The notes beneath the pieces were generated by a model. The model made no database searches and was not told the origin of the DNA. It saw only the letters and a list, made by a program, of their open reading frames with translations. 64,000 bases of DNA from Chondrosia reniformis (Eukaryota; Porifera; Demospongiae; Chondrillida; Chondrillidae), in contig OX359199.1 of the NCBI GenBank assembly GCA_947172415.1, positions 150,001-214,000 of the forward strand. Direction: 5' to 3'. Shown here in pieces: positions 48,801 to 61,242 of this stretch; positions within the stretch are counted from its first letter, which is position 1, and every line of letters begins with the position of its first letter. Both the position numbers and the translations under genes were made by a program.

Positions 48801-51800
48801 ATGGATGCATGTACATGCATGTACCAACTTATATATTCATCATCCATTAAATTCCCATTCAAATACTAATTATATTAATTAATGTGATGGCTTGTATGAA
48901 TATAAAATCATAAACCATGCAAGTCTCTATCTATCTATCCATCTATATACTATAACATATGCCTATATGTATATTATGTATCATGTCTCTATTTTAGAAT
49001 GTGATTCATTGTGTTTTGAAAATATTGTTTGTTCTTTTGAAAGCACAAAGAGCAGTGTTGGCATACTAGCCATACCATCATTCAGCTAAAGTATAGCGCA
49101 CCTCTAATTATATATATAGCCACTTATATAGTAACATGAATGGCATTTCACTATCAGTACATATGTGCACCTGCTCATGTGAGAAGATATGTACAGAGTG
49201 TAGGAAGTAGCTGAGAAGTATGTGATATGGGATTGCCTAATATACCAAACTCTGAAACCAATTTATCAGGAAGCCAGGAGATGTAGCTACTACGTATATG
49301 GTTTTCCTATTTATAAATGATAATCTGCCTATAGTAATGTAGAGGGCATATGCTGGTTCAAGCTCTATATGTATAATATAGGAAGTATGTTTATTTCATC
49401 ATTGTGAAACTATTAACTTTATTTAAATGGACCACAAAAATGCCATGACATGTGAATTAGTGAGTATACGTGTTCCACTTCTTGTGAGGACATATATATA
49501 CACACTGCATGTCACTACTGAATGGCAGGTTATTCCATGAATATATATATATAGGTAATCAAATACTGTTTTGATCTATATACTTGCAAGTTCTCAAGTG
49601 ATCAAACTTACACACAAAATGATTTTAAAACAACATTAACTTTCCTAATAACATGGTTGACGTCAATATGAGACTAGTGAAGAGTACTCTGAATAGACTG
49701 TTTCCTAGAGCTGTTACTTAGAGCATGTATATATCTAGGTATATATTACATGTGTGAGCCAGTGTGGTCAGCAATCTACAAGTAATATATATTAATGAAC
49801 ACTGGAGTAGGTGATACGTATAAATTGGTGATGGCATTGATTTCAGTTGGTAATCCAAAACATTCTTTCACATGACATAAACTTAATTGTAAAGTGTGCA
49901 ATGAAAGAAAACCAGACTTAGTAGGATGGTTTGATTTTGCCATTGGTGAGTCAGGCTTTATCTGATAAAGTGTTTTTGGTAGGTGTGAGAATGTTCTCCT
50001 AATTTGGCACATACCAGTGCCGCACGTACCATACTAAACTGATAACAGTGAAACCTTCAGCTATATATACAATATGTGAGCCTTGGATTCACACTTTCAT
50101 GTCATGAACAATGGAAGTGAAATGTGATAGGAAAGTTATGATCACTCTCAGATCTCCCCCAAAGAACTCCCTAGTACTCCTTACATTCTATTTATTGTAC
50201 ACATCATGCAAATTATAGTCACATTGGGAGAATATATTGGTGTTACATACATATGCATGTAATGTATATATATAGGCTTGCTATTGACTGCAATATACAT
50301 ACGTATGCATGGTATATAGAGCACTTAAATGTAATATATTACAATATATATACTGTAGATGGCATATTGATGCTGTTTTGGTATAGGTTGCATGTACTGT
50401 ATATAGTATGGATATTGGAGACAATGAAATTTGACACTCTTTATGTACAGACACAGCTGTTAATCACCAATCTATATAGTACCTATTACATACATATAAA
50501 ATTAATATGTATAAATATCACCAGAGCTCAATTTAGATGTGTTATTTTACACTTCTCTTTGAAAGCATTTAGACACACCTCTATACTTTAGCAAATTGGC
50601 CCAATAGAGAGAAGATTAGGGAAATTACAATTGTGGTTTTGGACTTTCATTTAAGTCAACTTCAAAGTCAATGTACCTTTTTGAATTACATAATCAAATT
50701 TAAGTAAATATACTTTGTTTTGTAAGAACTTTATTATTTACTATATATCCAATATCCCTTGTCATCTGTATGCAGTTGTATACTATATTCGTTCATTCAA
50801 TGAATAGGATTTTATATACACATTAATATGTGGGTAGTGAGTATATACGTATATGCACATTGTACACACTGAAATTGATTATGTATGTACAGCAGGAATG
50901 TGTGTGCTCTATACGACTTGCATGTCCTAGATTATATTTGTGTATGTGTGCTGTATTGTATAGAATATATACAAGTGGAGGTATATCCCTTCACATATAC
51001 TGTATATATAGATCATCATATATGAGAGCAGCATGGAAAAACTTTCCCAGACCTAGGAGTCTACATATAGAAATTGGATGGAGATACTTTATTTCCTTTC
51101 TCCATATGCACTAGGTGACACATACGTATATAATACTTTGTGGTTGGCTATATTATATATCACACTGTGCAATTAATTGGACGGACACTTTGAAGATCTA
51201 TGCACATATATATGGAATGAGAAACATAAATTTTGTCAGTGTCCCCAGTAATTACAGCAGATTTTGTATTTCACTGTTTGTTATTGGCCATAGATACCTC
51301 TCTTTATGGGCTTGAAATCACTTTGATGCAGAAATGCAGTGAATATACATACATATTCTGTTGTGAACGCAATGTGTCACACATGTCTGTATAGCATGGC
51401 CACAATGTGTCACAAATGTCTGTAGCATAGCCACATCCCATTGACAGTGGAATTAAAGGGGTTGGAATCTGTATGGAATGCATTTGATTTCAGAGCCATC
51501 CTTTCAACTTATGAATGGGGTATTGTATACATATCCCATTTTAGTAACAGTTGTAAGGTATTCTTGCAGTTTCATGCATACGTATATATACAAGTCTGAG
51601 TATATGTATATACTTATGTATATATGCCTTCCCTATATGAATCTAAAGTTGAAAGTGGTTTCCAATAGGTAAGATAATAGTATGTGAATTGACTTTAGAC
51701 TGTTTAAGTAAACATGCCAAATCACTCACGAATCAAATACTTGCAACTCAATTTGACTTTTGAGAATAACTTGATAAGAAAGCCTTTATTGCTATAAGTG

Positions 51801-52075
51801 TTTCATGATTAGATTTATACTAAACATTGTCACGAGTCATTACTTAAGTTACACAAGCAAGGCAGAATTACTTGCCAGTTTGTTGGCTATAGGCCATTCT
51901 CAGTATGTAAAGTGATTTAAAAACAAAGATAAAATCAAATATGAGCTTGTCTTCCAACAACATCTGCATGGACTGGTTTAATCTTACCAGGTGTGATTGG
52001 CAGGTTTATGACCACAAATATATCTTTTTCCTTTCTCCAAGACACTGGAAAGTGGATCAGGCACGCATTTTTGCC
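45832..52075. other. Long gene-poor region
   Basis: Very AT-rich with many tatata/tacgta runs. No coding exon, RNA gene or large repeat recognised. Near 47401 a motif gaagaagaccctcaggggtc resembles the centre of the fold-back element at 27477. A 33-bp doublet (aatgtgtcaca(c/a)atgtctgta) is at ~51370-51425. Confidence 0.4.
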
Positions 52076-52077
52076 TC

Positions 52078-52446
52078 TGGGTTGTTTTCTAGACAGCACC
52101 TTAGGGCTGTGAGCTGGACAGCACCTTAGGGCTGTTAGCTGGACAGCACCTTAGGGCTGTGAGCTGGACAGCACCTTAGGGCTGTTAGCTGGACAGCACC
52201 TTAGGGCTGTTAGCTGGACAGCACCTTAGGGCTGTTAGCTGGACAGCACCTTAGGGCTGTTAGCTGGACAGCACCTTAGGGCTGTTAGCTGGACAGCACC
52301 TTAGGGCTGTGAGCTGGACAGCACCTTAGGGCTGTGAGCTGGACAGCACCTTAGGGCTGTTAGCTGGACAGCACCTTAGGGCTGTTAGCTGGACAGCACC
52401 TTAGGGCTGTGAGCTGGACAGCACCTTAGGGCTGTTAGCTGGACAC
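52078..52446. repeat. 25-bp minisatellite
   Basis: About fourteen copies of gctggacagcaccttagggc plus tgtta or tgtga. The only changes are t/g at one site, so it is highly homogeneous. Confidence 0.96.
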
Positions 52447-53780
52447 CATCTTATTTGACATGCAATTTATATGTATATGACTGTATGTGCATGAGTGAGT
52501 GAGTGAGCGTCAGTGTAATGTATAAAGGAATTATGTTTTCCCTCAGAATGCTGTGATTATATACTTGTGGTTTGATTATCACTTTGGTTATTCCCTATGT
52601 GTTTACATCAGACTATATCAAGCCTTAATCCACTCCATAGTTTTTGATAGTATCTATATAAGGTATAATGAAGTAGTTTGTAGTGTTAATTACAATTGCA
52701 AGTTATGCCTTCTTCTCTCATGCAATCTGACCTCCTATCTCTACTCTACCACTTCCTCAACCTGCCCACATTAAACTGATGCCATATTGTATACTAAACA
52801 AACAGTTTCTTTGAAGTGGTGCCCACTGGAAGTGGATATGCCTATCTCCCTCACTCAGGATTATATCAACACTATACACACCTTACACACCTTATACGCC
52901 CTCCTTACAAGCCATCTACCTGCCACTAATTAAGCTTATTTCACCGGGCTTTAAATAGATCTATCACTATATGTTTGTTTTATTTGTGTACAAAGAAATG
53001 TCAATCTAATTGTATATTGAATAATCAAACACTTCTATTTTTATGGTAAAGAAATTTGATCTACAATTTTCCTGGATTCTCTAATTGATTTATTACATAA
53101 CTCGCTATAATCATTTGTAATAGCTCCTCCAGTGAACTGGTCTTGCCTTACTTATCAAGGTTACCCTAATCCCATCAAACTGATAAGAAACAATTTCTAA
53201 TCCAATTGCAAATGAGTCATTTATAGACATGCACAAACACTGTTTGATCTACAAGACCATTCCTTCCAAGGATATTTCTATTAAATAGACATGGATTGTG
53301 TAACCAGTTATACAATGTCCACATATATTCAATAAGGGAGGTATATAAACTTACTAGAATCTCATTTCTGCCTTCATCAATTTTCTTATGCTTTCAGGCT
53401 CTACCTGAATTTATTGGTTAGAAGCTGAACTGGGTGATTCAGTTATAGCATAATGGTCTTAGTTGTAGTGCAGATCCGAGCACATATATGCATGGTACAC
53501 AGCTACTGTACTAATTTTTAATATAAGTATGCTGTTAGAACAGGTGGCAAATTGCTTTATTATTACAGCCTCCTACTCCACCAAGAATAAGATACCTTTA
53601 AGATGAGCATCTCTGGCTGTTAAGTTTGTGGGCCTCAAACTAGGAAATAAGGGAATGTGAAGGGAACTACATATAGCTACATTGTTATACTAAACAAGCT
53701 TCTGAATAGGAATGTTGATGTTATTTGCAAGATATACTCTTGTATATTTGTTATATCGATATAATATCGGAGATCAGCCG
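52447..53780. other. Intergenic, upstream of transformer-2
   Basis: No gene recognised. A CACGTG E-box lies at ~53786 close to the tra2 start. Confidence 0.4.
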
Positions 53781-53827
53781 CCTCACGTGATCTCACGTTT
53801 TTCATTGTTCGCACCACGAGTAAAGAA

Positions 53828-56800
53828 ATGGCTGATTACTACAGAGGCGGTTACAAAGGACGACGGTAAGACAGACATATACGCTTCATTCATTAATATG
53901 CTGTGTCTGAGGTTGGAGCAAGGAAAAATATTAAACATTTTTGGGATGTGTAATAACTTCTCTCGATATATAATACAGTTGGTTAAAAGCATGTGAAATA
54001 TATGCACATTATTTAAAAGGAAATCAGTAACGATAAGATGGATTAGGGAAACTATCGGTTCGTAAAACCAAATTCTTATATCTCTCTATCAACCCAGATC
54101 CCGCTCCCCGTCGCCAAGGAGACGATCATTCTCAAGATCATACTCAAGAAGTCCCCGACGGTCCTACAGTAGATCTCCGCGGAGGAGGAGGAGCAGATCC
54201 GCCTCTGGAGGTTCCTTCAGAGGACACTCCAGATCGCCCAACTACAGGAGGTCCTACTCTCGCTCCCCTCGCTACAGGAGGTCCTACTCCGGCTCCCCGT
54301 CACCAAGGAGACGCAAGTGAGTTGTATGAAGAGTAGAATTCAATGTGTTGCTCTTTGTGCTAATGTTCTGCATAATGAGTGCATTCAATGCATTCATAAT
54401 AACTGTATTTATGTAATTAACTTTTATTGAATGATTTAGTGATTCTATTTTATGGGAAATGTTTAGTTTACCTTGTTCTATTGTTTACCATATAAGGAGT
54501 TGTGGTTAATTGTTCTTTTTGCTTGACCAGTCACTATAGGAGAAGTCGTTCACCTCCGCGACGAGGAACCAGAGTGAGTCGACTGCAGCTTGTACAGTGT
54601 TGTGTCAGCTTTCAGTCTATTTGTCTGCACCTACATACATACATACATACATTACATTGCGTAGTGTTGTATGTATGTAATGATGGTATAATTATGAACA
54701 CTCTAGAACCATATTCCAATTGCTCCTTGTTACTCTAATGTCTCATGCGACACACGAGTAAGCTTGGTAATGTTACGAATAAAAAGAGTTAACAAGGAAC
54801 TGTCAGGGTGTTAATGTGTGTCCCTGTTATTATGTGCCAGTCAAGCTGTGCCCCTCCCCCTGTCCCTCCCCTCTAGTGGAACCCGGAGCCCAGTCGTGTC
54901 CTCGGAGTGTTTGGATTGAGTCTGTATACTACGGAGAGAGAGCTGCGAGACCTGTTTTCCAAATATGGGCCTATCGATAAGGTCCAGGTGATTCACGATC
55001 ACATTGTGAGTTGTAGTGTTAGAGATTTGGATTCACATACACTGCTTTAGTGCAATGTAAGCATAACAAACATTTGTAGCACTTTTCTAGTTGTTCTTAC
55101 TTAACATGCCTTTAATCTTGATTGAAAGTACTTTATTCTGTTAATTGCACCAACTACTAGTAACTATAGACACATACAAAATGTACTGTATGTAGTACTG
55201 TATGCAGAAGTATCACAATTTGTTCACATTGTCTCTCAAAGTTCTAGTTCTTTGCTTTAAAGGACTATGGTTTCTAAAACTACACACGAAAACACAATGT
55301 AAATCCAGACTTGAGCATTTGAAGCAAAATGTTTTGGGACAGTTACTACTAAATGAGTAGTGATCAAATTTAATTTAATATGTAGTAATAAAATTAGGCC
55401 CGTAGGGTTCTGGGTCAGCAGAATTTAGGGTCACCACTGGGGGTGCGGTCTGGTGCATGTTTATTATTTTATTTTATAACTTTAAAGTGTTGAACATAAC
55501 ACAAGACATGAATAAGATTTGAAGATATCAGAAGTGAAGACACACACCTAGGAATTTCGCCATAGAAATGAGTATGACCCTATCATCAAGAAAGGGGCAT
55601 GAACTGAACATAAGAATAAGAAATGCTTCTTGAAAATGAAAAGTAGAATTTGAAGATTCTTCTGGTATTACAGAGTCTAATATATAAGAAATAAGGGACA
55701 CTTTTGTATACAGTTGGGCTGTGAATGTCATTGTTGATTTTGTACATTTTTTAGACTGGTCGATCAAGGGGATTTGCATTTATATACTTTAGAGATGCTG
55801 ACGATGCAGTGGATGTGAGTTATTGTGTAATACTACTGCATTCTTGCACAACCTCTAATTGAGAGTCCTAACTTTGTATTCTCAGGCAAAGGAAGCTACA
55901 AATGGATTGGAACTGGACGGCAGAAGAATGAGGGTAGACTTCTCAATAACCAGCAGAGCTCACAGCCCAACACCTGGAAAATACATGGGCCGGCCCACTA
56001 GGTGAGACCTCCAACTTGTATAACGTGTTGGGTATATATATTTAAATATGATTTTCACAATAAAAGTAGTTATATTAAAACGGGGATTTAAAGTCTAAAG
56101 CTGATCTAATCGGAGTTTTGACAGTCATCATTATTAGGGTTTGAGTTTGTCAGTTCATTGTGCTCTAGAGAGACGTGAGGTGGTGGTGGGGTAGATTGTG
56201 CTCTAGAGAGACGTGAGGTGGTGGTGGGGTAGATTGTGCTCTAGAGAGACGTGAGGTGGTGGTGGGGTAGATTGTGCTCTAGAGAGACGTGAGGTGGTGG
56301 TGGGGTAGATTGTGCTCTAGAGAGACGTGAGGTGGTGGTGGGGTAGATTGTGCTCTAGAGAGACGTGAGGTGGTGGTGGGGTAGATTGTGCTCTAGAGAG
56401 ACGTGAGGTGGTGGTGGGGTAGATTGTGCTCTAGAGAGACGTGAGGTGGTGGTGGGGTAGATTGTGCTCTAGAGAGACGTGAGGTGGTGGTGGGGTAGAT
56501 TGTGCTCTCGAGAGACATGAGGTGGTGGTGGGGTAGATTGTGCTCTAGAGAGACATGAGGTGGTGGTGGGGTAGATTGTGCTCTCGAGAGACGTGAGGTG
56601 GTGGTGGGGTAGAATCCAGAATCAAATGATGATTAAGTTGTACTATGAAATTGTGTGACAGTTTGACCTCTTCTTGTTGTACTATGACCTCTTCTTGTTG
56701 TACTATGACCTCTTTTTGTTGTACTATGACCTCTTCTCATTGTACTATGACCCCTTCTTGTTCCCTCTGTCCGTAGGAGAGGTGGGAGGTACAGTCGTTC

Positions 56801-56837
56801 CAGGTCCAGATCTCGCTCCAGATCACCTTATTACTGA
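53828..56837 (+). CDS. tra2: Transformer-2 splicing regulator
   Basis: Seven exons: 53828-53865, 54098-54316, 54531-54573, 54877-55005, 55755-55814, 55886-56001, 56777-56837; 666 nt, 221 aa, phases 2,2,0,0,0,2. An Arg-Ser-rich N-terminus ([19 protein letters not shown], residues ~13-100) precedes one RRM (~107-185) with RNP2 VLGVFG and RNP1 RGFAFIYF, then the tra2 linker [13 protein letters not shown] and a short RS tail ending [26 protein letters not shown] is nearly identical to vertebrate TRA2. The protein is nuclear, binds GAA-rich exonic enhancers and promotes exon inclusion with SR proteins (family knowledge). The C-terminus lacks the glycine-rich linker of vertebrate forms. Start ATG has a short exon [13 protein letters not shown]. 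Confidence 0.96.
56158..56620. repeat. 38-bp minisatellite in tra2 intron
   Basis: About twelve copies of gtgctctagagagacgtgag plus gtggtggtggggtagatt, with rare changes (ctcgag, acatgag). In the last intron of tra2. Confidence 0.96.
56660..56765. repeat. ~24-bp tandem repeat near tra2 acceptor
   Basis: About five copies of tgacctcttcttgttgtact plus a; the last lies ~10 bp before the acceptor tract of the final tra2 exon. Confidence 0.88.
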
Positions 56838-57820
56838 CCTTTGACCTGCTGCTGCATGGTGTGCTTCTATTAGAACTCTATTACTTCATAATCATTTACA
56901 TATAACACTTTATCCTTTGTGACCTATTTTCTTTGGAACATATGGATTGGATATGTTGTTATGATTATTGAGTTAAAGTTTAATAGTGTGTCATAAAAGT
57001 GATTGCAACATTTCAATATGTAGAAGTTAAAAAATTGAGGTCAATGTATACATGCATACCAAAGTTCATGCATACGTATGTTATACATATTTATGCATGA
57101 ACACATTTTTCGTACTATATAATCCAAGCTATTCGGGCTGACTGTACCGTCACCCTCTCTATGAAGTTGGACATCCAGGAAGGCCAGAATTATTCCAATA
57201 TATTGAATGTTTTGCTTGGCAACAACATATTGTTTATGTGCACAATTTTTTTGTAAATACCTAGGTTAGCAGTTGAACCGGTATGCCCTATGGGTGTAGG
57301 CAAGAGGGGAATAGAACATAAAAGGCAATAAATAAGAAAATATGTGTGTAGATGTGTGTAGGTGTTGGGTATACAATATATACGTATATCTAGTGGTAAA
57401 CACCTGAATATCATGAACATAGCTTGAAAAGTCATACTACATAGGTTTGTGCTATATACCTTGTATTGTATGTACATATAACCTGTATGTATTTATACAT
57501 TGGTAGGTTAGGGACCTCATCACGCTTTAACATGATGATCTGATCCATATTTAGACAATGTTGACATAGCTGTGGAAACTTACTGTGTACTTGGAATTTG
57601 AATGCGGTTCTTAGAAGAAAGACATTTTCACAGTTTTGTTAGAAAGTGAAAATTTTTGTTTCAATTGAAGTTTCAGTTGAAAGAAAATTTACATCGAAAA
57701 ATGTCCAAAAGTGAGTTCCTCTACAGTAACTGATGTAAACTTACAGTGTCAATTGTAAAAAGTGTAAACATTTAATTGTCAGTTCACAATACAAACTGTT
57801 GTTGAAACACTATATATAAA
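56838..57820. other. tra2 3' region and intergenic
   Basis: AT-rich; no gene seen. Confidence 0.4.
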
Positions 57821-58044
57821 TCTAGAAAAAGCAATGAAACAAGACAATGATCATATAATAAGGCTAACAATACACAAATGGAATATATACTGCCTCAAAT
57901 TCCAGTGACTTAACAAGACACATCACTTCAATGTTTGGGCACACCATGATGGCTGAAGTAGGGATAGTGCGCCCAAACATGGAAGTGATGTGTATTGTTA
58001 GCCTTATTATATGATTATTGTCTTGTTTCATTGCTTTTTCTAGA
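57821..58044. mobile_element. 224-bp fold-back element
   Basis: Long inverted repeat. Left arm tctagaaaaagcaatgaaac through taaggctaacaatacacaaa; the right arm is its reverse complement with one mismatch over ~53 bp, ending tttttctaga. The pairing resumes inside the loop (acatcacttc with gaagtgatgt). MITE-like. Related fragments: 37840-37890 (gaagtaggaatggtgcaccc) and ~61560. Confidence 0.85.
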
Positions 58045-58294
58045 TGTGATAGGTACTGTTGCAGGGACTTGTAGGCCTGAAACCGTTTTACAAACTTTGA
58101 GCCTCATAGGATTAATTAATAACATTCATTACTTTAGCAACTACATTAATGATATTCATTGTCTTTTATTTGCTGCATTGGCTGATCACATCCTTTTTGC
58201 GCTCTTGAAAACAGCTTCCCTCAATTGAAATCGTACAAAAAGACACATTACGAGCTTAAAAGAGCTAAAAACGCATTCGCTGCCTACTTATAAG

Positions 58295-60498
58295 GTGTTA
58301 ACCCATAATACATTGAATACGGCATCCATTTTTTCGGGCCATCCCTACTTAGAGAGTACTACCGTACTCTCTGATATCACAGAAACAACCCAGGAGATTA
58401 AGAATTTCTTAGCTGAAAAGTGGTTTCTAGACCAGTTGAAAGAATATACCTATGTCTCTGTTAAAGATCATGTCTTGTACACTCAATATGAATTTAGTGT
58501 TGTTCTTATGTCATACTGCATCCAGTTGATGACCTCGGAGATCCAGAAGAAATCAGAAAATTCCTTGGAACTATTTTAAATGACTTTAGACTGTGCACTA
58601 TCAGTAATATTGTTGCAGATCTCCACAAAGCCTTTGTGATCACTGGTGGTCAACAGACAATACTTAACCAAAAAAGTAATGACAACCCAGGAGATCTCTT
58701 ATATGGATACCTCACTGCTGATCCCAGCAACAAAAAACTGAGGGAATTAGCTAGGATCCTTCAACAGGACAAAACATATCACCAGAACTGTGCTCTTGGA
58801 GCTAAGATTGAAGATTTCCTTGACAATCCAAAAGGTACATATAACACTAACCTATACAAATTATACTATAGCATTCATATGATCTTACTACTGTAGATTT
58901 CCTTCTAAAAATGGCAAAAATGGAACAAGATGCAAGTCTAGTTCAGAAGGCTAAATTTGTACCAGAATCAAGCAGTCACACTCTCCCTGGGAGAAAAGGT
59001 GCCTAAAGACTAATAATTACACATGCGTATACTGTATATGTAAATCTTTATACTATAGGATCTACTACTGATGGAACTACAAGGGATTTGAAAATTAAAG
59101 GTATTATTCCTTTGATTATTTACCCTGCAGGATAGATAAAACATAAAAGTCAGGAATTCTCTCTTTTTTTTATCGATTGAGTATGCATGCTTAATGCAAC
59201 ATGTCTGTCCTCTATCCTTAATGTACTGCATGATCCCTCACAGAATCACCAATGGAAGTTGCTCTGGAAAAATCCCTAGGGCAAAGATCTGTTCATTTGA
59301 ATTGTTTGCTAGAGTGGAATAAAGCTGTTTGCAGAATCAGAACTGAACTGTAAGATATGATACAAAGCCTCTTTGAGTGTTAAATGATTAATGTTTCCTT
59401 TTATCAGAAAAAATCTTAAAGGTGAAGCACTTGGATCCAGCGCAGGGACCTGTTTCTTTGTTAAAGTGAAGGACAAAATATACTGCATCACGTGCTGTCA
59501 CTGTGTATTGGGCGTAGAGGGTTGGACTGAAGTGGCAAAGGCAGCAGAAAGACTAAAGGATATGCCAAAACGTGCAGATAAACTTATAAAAGGAGATCTT
59601 CTAAATGCTTTATATTCGGATGCAGCCACAATCAAGCATCCAGAAGAGCCTCCTTTTTCTCTAGAAAAAGCACGCGCATGCCCACTGAAGGACCTTTTCA
59701 ACAATTCTGAGAACAGTCTTACTATAGCTGAAGTAAATTTACTATATATAATATGGAAAGCTGCCTAATTAGCTGTATGCTTCATTATATGCACTTCTTA
59801 CTTTATACTAATTCATATCCTTGATATAGTCAGCTGCATGTAGACTATTTAATCGATTTATATACTATTCCAATATACTTGTATATTCCATTCTTTAATG
59901 CAGCCAGAACTGTTGGCTATTGAATGCACGAATATACCAGAAACAGTTAAACCCTTAGAGATTGATTCAGAAGTAACCAGAAAGGCTCTTGAGAAGTTAA
60001 GCTGTTCTGAAGGAGCTCAATCTGTTTTGGGTATAGTACACATTCCAGAGGAAGAACCACATTCTGGTCATGTGGAGTTTAGCCATGGAAGGCTGACAGA
60101 CAAGGAAGATGGTATAGGCTCTTTGCATGAATAATTATAACTAGTTTGTGGCATACTGCATGTAACCATGTGCATTTAGGAATGTGTAATATACATGTAT
60201 ATATGTACAGTATGTACGTATGTATGTATACGTATATGAAAACTTGTACTGCATATAGCTTTCTCTTTATATACTTACATAATGTTTATAATTAACCTTT
60301 CCCACAGACTTTTTGACATATTACATTGACACCTTCTATGGTTCTTCTGGCTCTCCTGTGTTCCTGTTTGATGCTAATTTGAAGGATGGACATGATAGAA
60401 GAGTTGCTGAGGTTGGACAAGGAGTAGTGGTTGGTGTCCACAGACAAGGTGATAATAAAGGAATGATCTTTCAGAATATTCTGAATAAACTGATATAA
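58295..60498 (+). CDS. Trypsin-like serine protease (S1/FAM111-HtrA type)
   Basis: Well-supported exons: 58526-58834, 58897-58998, 59059-59100, 59244-59349, 59408-59732, 59904-60111, 60308-60498, with consistent phases (1,1,1,2,0,1). The C-terminal half is a chymotrypsin-fold domain. Exon 59408 gives GSSAGTCFFVKV then ITCCHCVLG, the usual xxxHC context of the catalytic His (codon 59499-59501). The last exon gives YIDTFYGSSGSPVFLFD, the GxSGxP nucleophile motif (Ser codon 60346-60348), then VVGVHRQG. GSSGSP occurs in FAM111 and Trypsin_2 proteases. The Asp is not assigned. The N-terminal half is helical with no recognised domain. The start is uncertain: ATG 58295 joins in phase only through a 29-nt GT-AG intron (58497-58525). 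No signal peptide, so probably intracellular. Confidence 0.72.
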
Positions 60499-61242
60499 TT
60501 ATAGTCATTTAGTCTAAGACTTATGATGTATGTAGTTATAGTGTGGAAACCAATTGAAGCATATACATATAGCAATTATAGTTTTATAATGTAGTTATAG
60601 TTTGGTAGAGCCCAGAAAGAAATTGAAATTGTGATTTGAATAACTATTAATGAATTGAACATCTGATTTTGAATGAATTTCAAATATTTGCATTTATGAC
60701 TTTTTATAATTTAGGAACTTTACTGGTGTATATATATATATATAGTTTATTAAAACTAGTATACATATACTAGAAAAGTGCAGGTCATTGGTGTACATTC
60801 TACTTCAGGGATCCATTCCATTCTCAATTACTGAAACAATATATTAAAGTGTTATGACTTGCGCATGCAATTTTTTCAAAATTCTTCATTTTTAACAATT
60901 TCCCATACATTTGACGTCAGCAGCACATTCACAGCCTCCTATAAAGCACGCACAATGACTGTTTCCAGAGATACAGGCTGCAAAGAGAGAAAACTAACGA
61001 GTTAATGATAAAATTATATCCGGCGGGTTTCCCCCTATTGAATTTGAAGTCTGAATATATAAGGGATTTTTCCGATGTATAATATTATCATCTCAGGGAT
61101 CAACTAGTGAATCCAGAATGAGCCTAGGTATGAACTAAATGAGATGTATCGTGCCTTCTTTGTAGATCGCAATCGGTAAAGCACCCCTCCTTCTTACTCT
61201 TTAGAACGTGATCTAAGTAGTGAGAAGAACAAGACGCCCACA
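60499..61242. other. Spacer with possible promoter elements
   Basis: Between the protease and the death-domain gene. TGACGTCA (CRE palindrome) at 60912-60919 and tataaag at ~60940. The same stretch carries a cysteine-rich open frame on the minus strand (separate entry). Confidence 0.4.
60892..60977 (-). CDS. Possible terminal exon of a cysteine-rich peptide
   Basis: After a good minus-strand acceptor (tttctctctttgcag) the phase-1 frame reads CISGNSHCACFIGGCECAAD then VKCMGNC and stops at 60892. That is eight cysteines in 27 residues in AT-rich DNA. Spacing CxC...CxC resembles small disulfide-rich secreted peptides. No upstream signal-peptide exon with matching phase was found, so this is tentative. 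Confidence 0.3.

Noticed and set aside
49776-50012. 78-codon minus frame
   Set aside because: May be a decayed mobile-element remnant, but nothing recognisable.
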